Made by a program: the position numbers and the translations under genes. This document shows, one piece after another, positions 20,580 to 29,382 of a stretch of 64,000 bases of DNA. Source of the stretch: Emiliania huxleyi CCMP1516 (lineage: Eukaryota; Haptophyta; Isochrysidales; Noelaerhabdaceae); NCBI RefSeq assembly GCF_000372725.1, contig NW_005198966.1, positions 1,355,338-1,419,337 on the forward strand, given 5' to 3'. The notes below the pieces were generated by a model. That model worked only from the letters and a program-made list of their open reading frames with translations, had not been told where the DNA came from and ran no database searches. Positions within the stretch are counted from its first letter, which is position 1. Each line of letters starts with the position of its first letter.

Positions 20580-22759
20580 TCAAACGGCGCCCGCAGGGTC
20601 GTCGGCCCCGTCGGGGCCGGGCTCGACAGCGGGCGGCGCGCCGCCCGTGTTCGCCGCCATGTCTGCCACCAGCCGCGAGACGATCCGCGGGTCTCTCCGC
20701 GCCTGCTCGACGAGGTTGCGCACAAAGAGCGGGTCGCGCGGCAGCGCGCCCGTCTCGAACTGGGCGCGCAGCCAGTACGCCTGCTGACCCGGCGCGACGT
20801 CGCCTGCGCTGAGCGAAGCGAGCTCCTCGAGGTCCTGTGGAGGGGAAATTCCGAGAAGGTTCAGGGGAGGGCCTCGCGGCGCGCGCCCTGACGACGAGAT
20901 CTCGTAGCGCTCCCGCGTCCTCATCTGCGGCTCGGCGGCTCCTCCCGCCGCCGCGAGCAGCCTCGAGGAGAGGTCCTAGGCAAGCACACGCCCGCCCTTC
21001 AACATGACATCCTCGCAGACCAGAGCCGCCTCGAGGAGCGTCCCTCAGCAGGGTGACAGTCGGGTCGCCGCGCAGGATCTGGAGCTGCAGCGTGTTGATG
21101 TCGGAGAAGGCGACCTGTTCACAAGCGGCCGCTGGGAAGAGAGCCGGCCCGCAGCTCCATACTCATCGCAGCGCATGCTCATGGCGGAGGAGGCAACCTT
21201 GCGCAATGTGCTCAAGTCGCGCATCGCCCGCGACGCAAAGGAGCTGCGAGGTCCGCGCCCCGTCCCGATCTCGTACTCCGCCGCGGCGCGCTCGAGCAGC
21301 CCGATGTCCTACTCTCGCCACGAGGAGGTGACTCGCGGCTCCTCGTCGCCGGGCCCGCCAGGAGGCGGCCCGTGTGCGCCTCGTCGACGACACGGCGCAA
21401 GCTCTCCACGTCCTCGAGAGCGCGGCGGGTGAGCGTCTCCCGCGAGACCTGCTCCACCTGCTGCAGGCCCTGCTGTAGCCCTTCTCGCACCTACAGACGA
21501 CGCACACCAGACCACCCGTCCGGGACATGTCCGGGACATGTCCGGGACATGCCCGGGACATGCCCGGGACATGTCCGGGAGACATGCCCCGCCCCCCAAG
21601 CCCCTCCCCGCCGGCCGCCCCGCACCTCCGCCGCGTCGGCGAGCCCGCGCCGGTGCGAGATGAGGACCAGCTCCTGCGGGGCGGTGTCGGGAGAACGGGA
21701 CCTCGTCGCGGACGCCGTGGCATTGGTGTGTCATGGGTGTGTCGCCTCCGCAGGGGTGGGATGGGCGTGTTCCTGGATGCCGCGCTTGACCGCGAGCGGC
21801 GGCGCCAGGCGTGGGTCGTCGGGCGGCTCGATGCGCAGCAGCTGCTCGTACGCGAGGATGGCGCCGGAGATGTCGCGCAGCGCCTCGTGCGCCTCGGCGA
21901 GCCGCTCCTGCGAGACGGGCGTCGCGGACGGGTCGTGGACGTGTCGTGGACGACGCCTCGCGAGCCGCGGCGAGTCTCTCGCCCACGCCAGCGCGCGAGA
22001 CTCCTCCGAGAGCCGCGCCGCCGCCGCGTCCGCGCGGCTGTCCGGCAGCACCGCGTCAAGGAGCGTCAGCAGCTGCACCGCCTGTTCACACCCTCGGGCC
22101 GTGAAGAGCCGCTGCCCGCGCCGAGGCCCAGTGGCGAGTGGCGCCGCCTGCTGCGCGTCCTCGAGCGCACGCTGGCGCGAACGCACCCACCCCTGCCCGC
22201 TGAGCCCGGTGTAGACGCGCGACCGCCGCACCAGCAGCTGCACCAGCCACGCCGCCTGCTCCGCCGTCGGCGCGCCTGCTCGCCCGCGCCGCTCGCGCAC
22301 GCGCAGCACCGAGGAGGGCAGGCTGCGCCACTGCGGCCCCAGCCCGGCCGCGAGCGCCAGCCGGACGGCGCGCCCGTACGCGTCCAGCGCCTCCGTCAGC
22401 CGCCCCTCCTCGTCGTGCTCGCTGCCGCGCTCGCCTGTGCCGTACGCCTCGATCAGCCGCGGGTCGACCTCCGCGCCGGCGCGGCGGAGCACGTCGGCTG
22501 CAGAGGCGGCGTCGTTGACGCGCTCGACAAACTCGCCCGTATTGGTGAGCTGCAGCACGACGCCGCGGTCGCACCGCGCGAGGCACGAGCACCCATTGAG
22601 CACGACGCCGTCGCGCGGAGCCAGGAAGCGCAGGGCGGCGAGGGTGGAGTCGCCGGCGCCCACGCTGCACATGCCCTCGCCGCCCATGGTGCAGACCCGG
22701 ATCCTGACGGGCGCCGGCGATGGCGACGCGGATGGTGATGCGAGGAAGAGAGAGAGCAT
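20580..22759 (-). CDS. Thioredoxin-like [2Fe-2S] ferredoxin domain plus TPR protein, multi-exon
   Basis: The gene starts at ATG 22759. Residues 15-90 resemble the thioredoxin-like [2Fe-2S] fold: VCTMGGEGMC, then GCSCLARCDRGV, giving four suitably spaced cysteines. TPR-like helices follow (LTEALDAYGRAVRLALAAGL; AEAHEALRDISGAILAYEQL). Exons confidently seen are 22759 to about 21985, about 21910-21820, about 21695-21640, 21492 to about 21350 and, at the 3' end, about 20990-20890 and 20838-20580. Exact joins in the middle are not settled, and a split into two genes is possible. Three introns contain 11-bp arrays (21523, 21723, 21921). Similar domain pairs occur in algal plastid proteins. A role in binding a redox cluster is inferred. 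Confidence 0.65.
21523..21590. repeat. 11-bp tandem array (CCGGGACATGT) in an intron
   Basis: About five and a half copies of the near-palindromic 11-mer CCGGGACATGT/C in an intron of the minus-strand TPR gene. The intron begins GTGCGGGGC after GCGGAG and ends CTGTAG. Confidence 0.8.
21723..21744. repeat. 2 x 11-bp repeat in an intron
   Basis: TTGGTGTGTCA followed directly by TGGGTGTGTCG. It lies between exon segments of the minus-strand TPR gene. Confidence 0.6.
21921..21953. repeat. 3 x 11-bp repeat in an intron, shared with the kinase intron
   Basis: Three units of GTCGTGGACGT type. On the minus strand this reads CCACGACACGTCC, which also occurs in the kinase intron at 12288-12215 although the genes are unrelated. 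Confidence 0.75.
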
Positions 22760-22774
22760 TCCGACGAAAGCACG

Positions 22775-22835
22775 AAAAGAATTCTCAGTGAACAGGACTT
22801 ATGGCGCGCACTGGCACTAACGCAAAAAGAATTGG
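22775..22835 (-). promoter_or_regulatory. Upstream module of the TPR gene
   Basis: In gene orientation: CCAATTCTTTTTGCG, TTAGTGCCAGTGCGCGCCA, then GAGAATTCTTTTCG, ending 15 bases before the start codon. The module is flanked by near-identical AATTCTTTT copies. The same order precedes the RCC1-type gene at 51294. Confidence 0.5.
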
Positions 22836-23022
22836 AAAGCCGCAGAGTCCGTGCTCGGAGAGATAGAGAGGGGGGCGGGGGGAGGGAGGGAGGGGGGGGG
22901 GGAGAGAGGGGGGGGGGGGCGTGACGATGCAAAAAAGTGAAAAAAACGCGTCTAATCTTGGTTCAAAAAACGCTTGAAATGTGGGGCGCGGACGTCGGGA
23001 GGAGCTCTGGCCTCTGCTCGGG

Positions 23023-24333
23023 TCAGCTCGCAGCTGCTTCGGGAGGGCGACAGGCCGGGTCCCAGTTGTGCTCAACCACGCGGCTTGCGGCGCCGGGCGG
23101 GCCATCAAAGACGAAGTGCGCCTCGAAGTAGGAGTCGGCGCGGGCGAGCAGGTGTGGCATCCAGATCTTGTCGTCGGCCCACATCTGCTCGTAGGGCACG
23201 GCATCGACGCTGCACGGCGAAGCCGCCGCCGGCTGCTCTGCCGCCAGGTCGGGCGTCGCCTCGAGCACGCGCACGCGCATCGGCGCGTGCGCGGAGGAGG
23301 GCGGGAAGGAGAAGAGCATCAGCCCTGCGAGGCGGAGGCGGGGCGAGGCGAGGGCGACGCCCGCGTCGGCGAGCGCCGCCGAGGCCGCCTCCTTTGCAGC
23401 CGCGCAGAGCTGCGCCTCGCTCGCGTCGTCTCCTCGCTCGCCGGTGCTGCCGGCGCAGCCAAAGTGGAGCCGCCAGCCGAGCGCGTTCGGCACGCGCAGC
23501 AGCACGCGGCGCTGCGCGCGGTCGTGGAGGACGACCATCGTCAGCTCGCGACCGCCGTCGAGGGCGGACGGCGGGACGGCGTCGATGCTCCTCGCGCCAG
23601 CCACCGGCGCCAGCAGGCGCAGCCGCTCTCGCGGCCCGTCGCGCGGCTCGTGCGCCGCGGTCGGGGGCGCCGCCTCCTTTCGCCACACCGTGGCCAGGAA
23701 GGGCTGGTGCGCGCGCGCGCGGCCGGGAGGCCGGTAGAACTTGTCGAGGAGACTCAGGCCGGCCGCCTCGCAGGTCGCAAGCCACGTCTCCTCCGACAGC
23801 CAGCAGACGTACGAGCGCGTCGTGGCGGTGCGACCGTCCGTCCAGCCCTCCTTGTCCTGGCCAAAGCCGTGCGCGTTGGAGACAAACAGCACTCCGTGCG
23901 GGCGGAGCGCGTGGCGGAGGGATGCGAGGGCTCCCGGCAGCGCGGCGCGCGGCAAGTGGAAGAGGCAGGCGTTGCAAAAGATGCCGTCGAACCGCTCGGC
24001 AGGGAGGTCCAGGGCGCATAGGTCCTGCTCCCACACCTCGCAGCCGGAGGCCTCGCGCGACATCCTGCAAAAGGCTGGCACGCCGTCGAGGCCAACGGCT
24101 CGGTGCCCGAGCTGGGTGAAGGCAACGAGGTCGCGGCCCGAGGCAGAGCAGACGTCGAGGATGTCGAGAGGAGCCTGGAGGCCGGCGAGCGGCCGCAGCA
24201 GCGCATCGATGTTCTGCGAGACGTCGTGATTGAGGTTGCCGCGTGCGTAGCCCTCGGCCACCGAGGCGTAGTCCTCGAGCGTCGCTCGGCAAGCGTCGCG
24301 AACCGCGTCGGCGGTGCTCGCGGGAGCACGCAT
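23023..24333 (-). CDS. Class I methyltransferase fused to an MTH1-like Nudix domain
   Basis: 436 residues, intronless, started at ATG 24333; the longer open frame upstream runs through a retroposon. Residues about 15-215 are a SAM-dependent methyltransferase: LDVCSASGRDLVAF (motif I), the acidic LDGVPAF, FDGIFCNACLFHLP and LRPHGVLFVSN. Residues about 255-425 align with MTH1/NUDT1: strand ELTMVVLHDRAQRRVLLRV, and the diagnostic end VPYEQMWADDKIWMPHLL followed by FEAHFVFDG, which parallels the MTH1 MWPDD...W region. The Nudix box is degenerate: where REUxEE is expected the sequence is KEAASAALADAGV, lacking the metal-binding Glu pair. The second domain may therefore bind an oxidised nucleotide or another ligand without hydrolysis. 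The substrate of the methyltransferase is unknown. Confidence 0.85.
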   Translation of the reverse strand: MRAPASTADAVRDACRATLEDYASVAEGYARGNLNHDVSQNIDALLRPLAGLQAPLDILDVCSASGRDLVAFTQLGHRAVGLDGVPAFCRMSREASGCEVWEQDLCALDLPAERFDGIFCNACLFHLPRAALPGALASLRHALRPHGVLFVSNAHGFGQDKEGWTDGRTATTRSYVCWLSEETWLATCEAAGLSLLDKFYRPPGRARAHQPFLATVWRKEAAPPTAAHEPRDGPRERLRLLAPVAGARSIDAVPPSALDGGRELTMVVLHDRAQRRVLLRVPNALGWRLHFGCAGSTGERGDDASEAQLCAAAKEAASAALADAGVALASPRLRLAGLMLFSFPPSSAHAPMRVRVLEATPDLAAEQPAAASPCSVDAVPYEQMWADDKIWMPHLLARADSYFEAHFVFDGPPGAASRVVEHNWDPACRPPEAAAS

Positions 24334-24365
24334 GTAGCTTGGAGCAAGCGGTGGAGAACAGAGTG

Positions 24366-24450
24366 CCAAGAAAGAAAGAAAGAAAGAAAACAGCAGCCGA
24401 AGCGAGCGATGGGAGGACGGCACGCCGCCACCACACAGGGATTTTAAGGA
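24366..24450 (-). mobile_element. Short retroposon, family A
   Basis: Minus-strand copy: AAAGAAAGAAAGAAAACAGC tail, then GGGAGGACGGCACGCCGCCA. It sits between the divergent starts of the methyltransferase (24333) and the glycosylase-like gene (24614), inside the only space available for their promoters. Confidence 0.7.
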
Positions 24451-24613
24451 GAGGAGTGCCAAGCCGCGAGTTCGGGGACATTTTTTTCTTTTTTCACCCC
24501 AATTTTTTTTTCGCTTGACACTTCGCGGCCTTTCGACCAAGCCAGGACCGAACATCCCTGCTGGCGCCGGGCACTTCCCCACCGTGTACCTCCTCGTGTC
24601 CGGTCGGCAGGGC

Positions 24614-25516
24614 ATGATCACCTTTCTCCCCTGCACAGACTTTGAGGAGATCGCTCGGATCCTCGACGACAAGCGCCTCGGCGGCCAGCGCACCGAGGCC
24701 TGGGCGATACTCAAGTGGCTGCGGGCGCCGGAGCAGTACCCAAAGCTAGTCAGAGCGGGGTATTGCTCCATGTGGAAGGGGTTTGAGCCGGCGCTCGTCT
24801 GCTACGTCAACGCGATGCTCCGAGAGTGGGCCCGTAGGGGCTTCCGCAACGACCTCCTCGCTCCAGGGGATGCTTCTCTTGGGCTCGACGAACCTGCCTC
24901 GCCTCCTCCGATGCCGCCGTGGCTCGGCGAGGAGGCGCTCCACTCGTGCCACCGCAGTGCGCTGATGGCGAAGCTGCCAACGCACTACTCACAGTACGGC
25001 TGGCCCGAGACCGGCGAGGACCACGACGGCTCCTACCTCTGGCCCGATCGCCGCGACGACGGGTGGGTGCTGCGGTGGCCGGTGGCGGCGAAGCGGCCCG
25101 CCATCCGGCTCTTGCGCGCCGACGTGCCTCCGCCTCCCTCCGCCGCCGCTGAGCCGGCCCTCGCCTGCCGCAAGCGATCCCGATGCGAGGACGGTCCGGG
25201 GCGTTCGGCCCTTCAGGCCGAATGGACCAGGCTGACAAAGGAGGAGCTGCCCAAGCTCGCAAAGGGGCGGCGCTGGCCGATCTGCCTCGACCATTGCTTT
25301 CAGCGGGTCGCGCTCGACGCGGCGTTCGGCGGGTGCTGGTACGACCACCTCGACCGCAAGCGAGGCGCCGCGATCCGGCAGATTGCAGACGCCGACCTGG
25401 CGCGCGCCGTCCAGGCAGCGCGGCGGATGCGCGACGAGGGCGCCGCGGCGGTGGATGAGATGAACGCGGAGAGCCTGCGCTGGAGGGGCAAGGCTGGCCC
25501 AAAGCGCAAGCGGTGA
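24614..25516 (+). CDS. Pyrimidine-dimer DNA glycosylase-like (MSMEG_6728-type) protein
   Basis: 300 residues from ATG 24614, chosen because family similarity begins at that Met (MITFLPCTDFEEIARILDDK); an in-frame TTG-type extension has no similarity. The N-terminal half follows the bacterial/viral family throughout: LDDKRLGGQRTEAW, SMWKGFEPALVCYVNAMLRE, PPWLGEEALHSCHRSALM and THYSQYGWPE with a final YLWP. This family is related to T4-type endonuclease V. The C-terminal half has a second conserved-looking block (RWPICLDHCFQRVALDAAFG) known from bacterial proteins. The domain pairing suggests DNA damage handling. Intronless and bacterial in character, so it may have been acquired by transfer. 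Catalytic activity is not proven. Confidence 0.75.
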   Translation: MITFLPCTDFEEIARILDDKRLGGQRTEAWAILKWLRAPEQYPKLVRAGYCSMWKGFEPALVCYVNAMLREWARRGFRNDLLAPGDASLGLDEPASPPPMPPWLGEEALHSCHRSALMAKLPTHYSQYGWPETGEDHDGSYLWPDRRDDGWVLRWPVAAKRPAIRLLRADVPPPPSAAAEPALACRKRSRCEDGPGRSALQAEWTRLTKEELPKLAKGRRWPICLDHCFQRVALDAAFGGCWYDHLDRKRGAAIRQIADADLARAVQAARRMRDEGAAAVDEMNAESLRWRGKAGPKRKR

Positions 25517-25853
25517 GGGGACGGGGAGGAGCGCTGACGCTAGGCGTAGTCGAAGATGAGCGCGGACATTGCTCTTGAGCCTTGAGGCGGCACTTAGGAG
25601 GTCGGCACTTGTTCTTGAGCACTAAGAAGGTGGATGTGGATGCGGCTAGCCATGCTTCACCACTCTGCTCTTCTACGTGTATGGAGCACCGTGTTGTTAT
25701 CTCCGATCCGCCGAGTGGATTTTTCGGCCTTTGGCTATGGGAGAATCTCGCTCTGCTCTCTACGATTCGCGACCGAAAACACCCGCCATTCAAGCCCAAC
25801 TCGACACATGCCCCCTACTGGCCAACAAGGAGCAACCGCCTCCACTCCCCGCT
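25517..25853. other. Intergenic, nothing recognised
   Basis: No gene or repeat of known family seen between the glycosylase-like gene and the MITE-like repeat. Confidence 0.5.
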
Positions 25854-26140
25854 AGTGAGACACGCACGGGTGTCGGTGGTAGCGAGTGAGCCGCGCGCGC
25901 GCGCAGCGCGGCGCGGCTCGGTGGGAGTCGTGATTTGTCGCACAAGGGATTCGATCAACGCCCGTCGGAACACTCACAAACATCGAAAGTGTTATCGTGG
26001 GTGGCGTAATTGACGTATAAGTCGTGCTGGCGCGCTAATGGCGCGTTTGATATTGGGATGGTGTGAACTCGCCTGGCTGGCGCCATGGCTCGTCCATCAT
26101 CGAGAGGTCTGCCCCTCGCTCGCTAGGTGTCACTCTACCC
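25854..26140. mobile_element. MITE-like repeat, copy 1
   Basis: About 285 bp beginning TAGTGAGACACGCACGGGTG and ending GGTGTCACTCTA; the ends are short imperfect inverted repeats with TA at both edges. A near-identical copy lies at 26825-27136. It is noncoding and contains a CG-alternating tract (GCGCGCGCGCAGCG) and a TTGACGTATAAGTCG block. Confidence 0.65.
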
Positions 26141-26264
26141 CCCCCGGCTCGGCGCGCCGTTCAGCTAGCAGTCTCGTGACGCGACGTCGCGGCGAGCCTC
26201 AATCTGTTGGCATGCCTGTGAGGGGCACAGAGAGTCAATCCCATCAATAGTCCGCCGCGCGCGG

Positions 26265-26420
26265 TCGCCGTTGGTGGCGCGTATGACGCCGAGGGCGGCG
26301 CGTATGGCGCCGTTGGTGGCGCGTATGACGCCGAGGGGCGAGGGCGGCGATGACGCCGTTGGTGGCGATGACGCCGTTGGTGGCGATCACGCCGTCGGTG
26401 GCGATCACGCCCGGCAGCGC
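26265..26420. repeat. 18-bp tandem repeat, GGTGGCGATGACGCCGTT type
   Basis: Irregular copies of an 18-base unit. Each unit contains a partial palindrome (GGCGATGACGCC). No gene is supported here. Confidence 0.7.
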
Positions 26421-26824
26421 CGTTGCTGCAGCTGTTGTTGTTGCTCTCCGGGGCCGATGGAATGTTCGTCGTTGGCGGCTAGGACTCCCGCTTGAATCAC
26501 TTCTGCCATTTGCTATGACAGATGAATGGGGTGATTCACGAGGGGCTGCGCTCTCCCCCCCCCGCTGAGGCGCCAATTCCGGTCGGCCCTTTTTTGCGGG
26601 ACGATTTTTTTTGCTGACAGTGGGTTCGTATGCCACCGTTTTGGGTTGCTGCAGCGATGACAATTGCTGTCAATGCCAGTACCAACCCACCATCTCTGCT
26701 GTGCAAGTTGAGCGGTGCAATTCCAGTTGGATACGGCAGATCTCGGCAGAGGTACGCCGTTGCGTGTTGGGCTCATAAATTTTGTTGGGCTGGCCTCGAG
26801 GCCAGCAGCCGCTGCCATAGAGCA

Positions 26825-27136
26825 TAGTGAGACACGCACGGGTGTCGGTGGTAGCGAGTGAGCCGCGCGCGCGCGCAGCGCGGCGCGGCTCGGTGGGAGT
26901 CGTGATTTGTCGCACAAGCGACAAGGGATTCGATCAAGCGATCAACGCCCCCGTCGGAACACGTGTACTCACAAACATCGAAAGTGTTTTAGAGTATCGT
27001 GGGTGGCGTAATTGACGTATAAGTCGTGCTGGCGCGCTAATGGCGCGTTTGATATTGGGATGGTGTAACTCGCCTGGCTGGCGCCATGGCTCGTCCATCA
27101 TCGAGAGGTCTGCCCCTCGCTAGGTGTCACTCTACC
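26825..27136. mobile_element. MITE-like repeat, copy 2
   Basis: Direct repeat of 25854-26140, slightly longer through small internal insertions, including a doubled ACAAGCGACAAG. Same end motifs. Confidence 0.65.
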
Positions 27137-27268
27137 CGCCTCGGCCTGCGCCAGGGGAGGTTCCACACATACACACGCTAGACTAGCTTCTGCACAAGCC
27201 GCGGGGTGCCGCTTGACTGGCTCTCTCATCGGTGGCGGTGCCTGGCGCCATTGCCGCCCCAGCCGAGC

Positions 27269-27982
27269 CTAGCTCGCGATCGGCGGCGTGGTGGCGCGCG
27301 CCGTCAGCGCCACGAGCATCTGCACCAGCCACGCGGGTGCCTCGACGCCGACCGGGAGGGGCGGCGGGGAGGCCTCGCCTCCGTCCCTCTCCTCGACGTC
27401 GTCAGAGACGGCGGCGGCGGCGGCGAGGGGCGCGGCCGCTCGCACGGCGCCCTTGTCCGCCGCCTCGTTCTGCTCCGCGCGCACTATCAGCGCGACAAAC
27501 GAGGCGGGGCCGGCGGCGCCAGCAGACGCCTTGCGGGAGAAGCGCCAGCCGAGGTGCTTGGGAGCGCCGGTGCCCTCGCCGGTGCACACCACAAAGTGCG
27601 ACCAGGCGTAGTCTGTGAACCATGAGTCTGCCGCCTCGGCGGCCGGAGCGGGCACCTCGGTGATCCCGCTCGGGTCAATCTCGGACACTAGCGCTAGGTC
27701 AAAGGGCAGCTCGCGCTTGCTGAGCCGGGCGGGCTGGCGGAAGGTGAAGACGGGAACACTCGCCCCTCCGTGCTTGCGCGTTCGCACGCGCACAAAGGTG
27801 TCGGCCTGGCGCGAGAGCGCCGCGGCCTCAAGGAGAAGCGTGGACGGCGGCAGCGCCTGCGCCGGACAGCAACCGGCGGCGGGCTGCGCGTCGTGCGGGT
27901 TGCCCTCGGCTAGGAGGGCGTCCAATGCGGAGGTGGAGGGATAAAGGAGGGCGAGAATCAGGGGGAGGCGTGGGTCGGGCAT
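27269..27982 (-). CDS. Predicted secreted protein, unrecognised
   Basis: 237 codons without introns from ATG 27982. A signal peptide is clear (LPLILALLYPSTSALDALL), followed by a mature region with several aromatic and Cys residues: CCPAQALPPSTLLLEAAALS, FTFRQPARLSKRELPFDLAL, DSWFTDYAWSHFVVCTGEGT and ASFVALIVRAEQ. The C-terminal 60 residues are Ala/Pro/acidic. The strand alternation in the middle suggests a beta-rich secreted domain. I do not recognise a family. The gene is preceded at 28026-28101 by a complete copy of the small mobile module with 11-bp target duplications, which may now provide its leader. Confidence 0.65.
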   Translation of the reverse strand: MPDPRLPLILALLYPSTSALDALLAEGNPHDAQPAAGCCPAQALPPSTLLLEAAALSRQADTFVRVRTRKHGGASVPVFTFRQPARLSKRELPFDLALVSEIDPSGITEVPAPAAEAADSWFTDYAWSHFVVCTGEGTGAPKHLGWRFSRKASAGAAGPASFVALIVRAEQNEAADKGAVRAAAPLAAAAAVSDDVEERDGGEASPPPLPVGVEAPAWLVQMLVALTARATTPPIAS

Positions 27983-27991
27983 TTCGGTACG

Positions 27992-28486
27992 GTGTCGGCG
28001 CCGAATTCTATGACCAGCGAGGTAGAATTCTTAAGATACAAGCCTCTCTCACAGCACACTGGCACGACAAGGGCGCAGACTGGCGCGGACTGGCACACAC
28101 ACAGCGAGGTAGAAAAGAATTCGAACTCCGGTCGCGCAAGTGGCCGCGTTCAAGCGGCATTTTGCTCGCGTCGGCGCCGCCGAGCGCTGCACAGCACATT
28201 CACTGAACACCAACGACAGGTGTGCGACTACGCGCTCGTCTTTCTCGTCTACGAGGAGAAGAACGACGGCGAAGCGCCGTACTCGGTCTCCTTCACCGCG
28301 ACGCAGAACGGCCGTCATCGTCCAGGCGGCCGATGCGGCGGCCGATGCGGCGGCCGATGCGGCGGCCGATGCGGCGGCGGGGCGCAGAGCACGCGTGCTC
28401 TGCGCGAGTGCGAGCGCGGGATCGCTCAGGATCAGCAGCACGGCGGCCGCGAGCCGGAGAGGCCCGACAGCCGACATACCAGCTGA
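27992..28486 (+). CDS. Possible coding segment, strand uncertain
   Basis: From about 28200 to 28310 the plus strand has strongly G/C-ending codons and reads VCDYALVFLVYEEKNDGEAP, SVSFTATQNG, which looks like an exon. The frame upstream runs through the micro-element and is unlikely to be coding. On the minus strand the same region offers a signal-peptide-like start at 28477 (LAAAVLLILSDPALALA), so either strand could be the true one. A 12-bp array (GGCGGCCGATGC, four copies, 28323-28375) follows. Family unknown. Confidence 0.3.
   Translation: MSAPNSMTSEVEFLRYKPLSQHTGTTRAQTGADWHTHSEVEKNSNSGRASGRVQAAFCSRRRRRALHSTFTEHQRQVCDYALVFLVYEEKNDGEAPYSVSFTATQNGRHRPGGRCGGRCGGRCGGRCGGGAQSTRALRECERGIAQDQQHGGREPERPDSRHTS
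28026..28101 (-). mobile_element. Micro-element copy 2, 76 bp, 11-bp target duplication
   Basis: In gene orientation the element runs TGTGTGTGCCAGTCCGCGCC ... GTGCCAGTGTGCTGTGAGAG ... TTGTATCTTAAGAATT. The 11 bases CAGCGAGGTAG flank it directly at 28015-28025 and 28102-28112. Sixty-two of 63 bases match the copy at 47477-47539. It lies 44 bases upstream of the start codon at 27982. Confidence 0.75.
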
Positions 28487-28921
28487 AGTAAGGGGGCGTT
28501 GTTGTTCGCCTTTGGCGCGCGCAGTGTGGACGCGCGCCGCCCAGCGCCGGACGTGCCGGAGCCGGTCCGGCGCGCGCGCGGGCGGCCAGCGCCTGTAAAC
28601 AGACAGCTGCCGCCCGCACGTTCAAAGCTAGACTGTCTTTGAATTGATGACCGCGCAAGATAAAAGGGTGGCTAAGGGCTCTGCCCGCAAGGCGCCCGCG
28701 TCGCAGACGCGGTACCATTGACAAATCTGCGATATACCCCCACACGAGCAAATAGCAAAATCCGAATACCGTGCACAAACTGCGTGATGTCGGCCGGGCA
28801 AGCCATCAGCTGGTGCCAAGACATTCGTAAAATTGAAGCCAAGAACGTCCGTATTTAGATCTATCGAGACGCCCGTGGTCCGCGAGCCAGACTAAGACGC
28901 CCCCGGCTCACCATTCCTGCG

Positions 28922-29350
28922 ATGAAGGGCACGCACCGGACCTGGTATCGCTCAGACTATCGGCCGCCTCCGCGCCCCGCCCGGCCCGCCCTTCCGCTCG
29001 CCGCCATTCCGCCGGCCGCCCTCGCCGCCATTCCCGGCCGCAACTCTCGCGCGCAGACGCGGGGGCCTTGGGGGGTCGGGTTCAAGGGGCGTAGGCGGCG
29101 GCGCAAGTGCTGGCGGCCGACGAGCGCGGCCTACAGCCGGCGCGCCTACAGCTTGCGCCACGCCGCCACCCCGTCCCTCGCCTCCCCCTTCAACCTCATC
29201 CCGTACGGCAGCAATCTCCCTTCGGACGGAGGGGAGCCGGCCGACTGCGACAACCTGGGGTGGCTCGACCTGTGGGGCACGATGCTAGGCGAAGACCTCG
29301 CCGCCCCCCCGCGGGCGGCCGACGAGGCGGAGCCCGAAGCGGCCTTCTGA
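28922..29350 (+). CDS. Hypothetical protein, 142 residues
   Basis: The start is ATG 28922. The N-terminal half is Pro/Ala/Arg-rich; the C-terminal half is more protein-like (SPFNLIPYGSNLPSDGGEPA, DNLGWLDLWGTMLGED) with high GC at third positions. The N-terminus could act as a transit peptide, or the real gene may be longer with an upstream exon. No family recognised. Confidence 0.4.
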   Translation: MKGTHRTWYRSDYRPPPRPARPALPLAAIPPAALAAIPGRNSRAQTRGPWGVGFKGRRRRRKCWRPTSAAYSRRAYSLRHAATPSLASPFNLIPYGSNLPSDGGEPADCDNLGWLDLWGTMLGEDLAAPPRAADEAEPEAAF

Positions 29351-29382
29351 AAAGGGAGCGCGCAGAGACGACCCTCTCCTGA

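Noticed and set aside
21523-21590. Regulatory operator array
   Set aside because: The near-palindromic 11-mers look like binding sites, but they lie inside an intron and other introns carry different 11-mers of the same period, so an intron-related origin is more likely.
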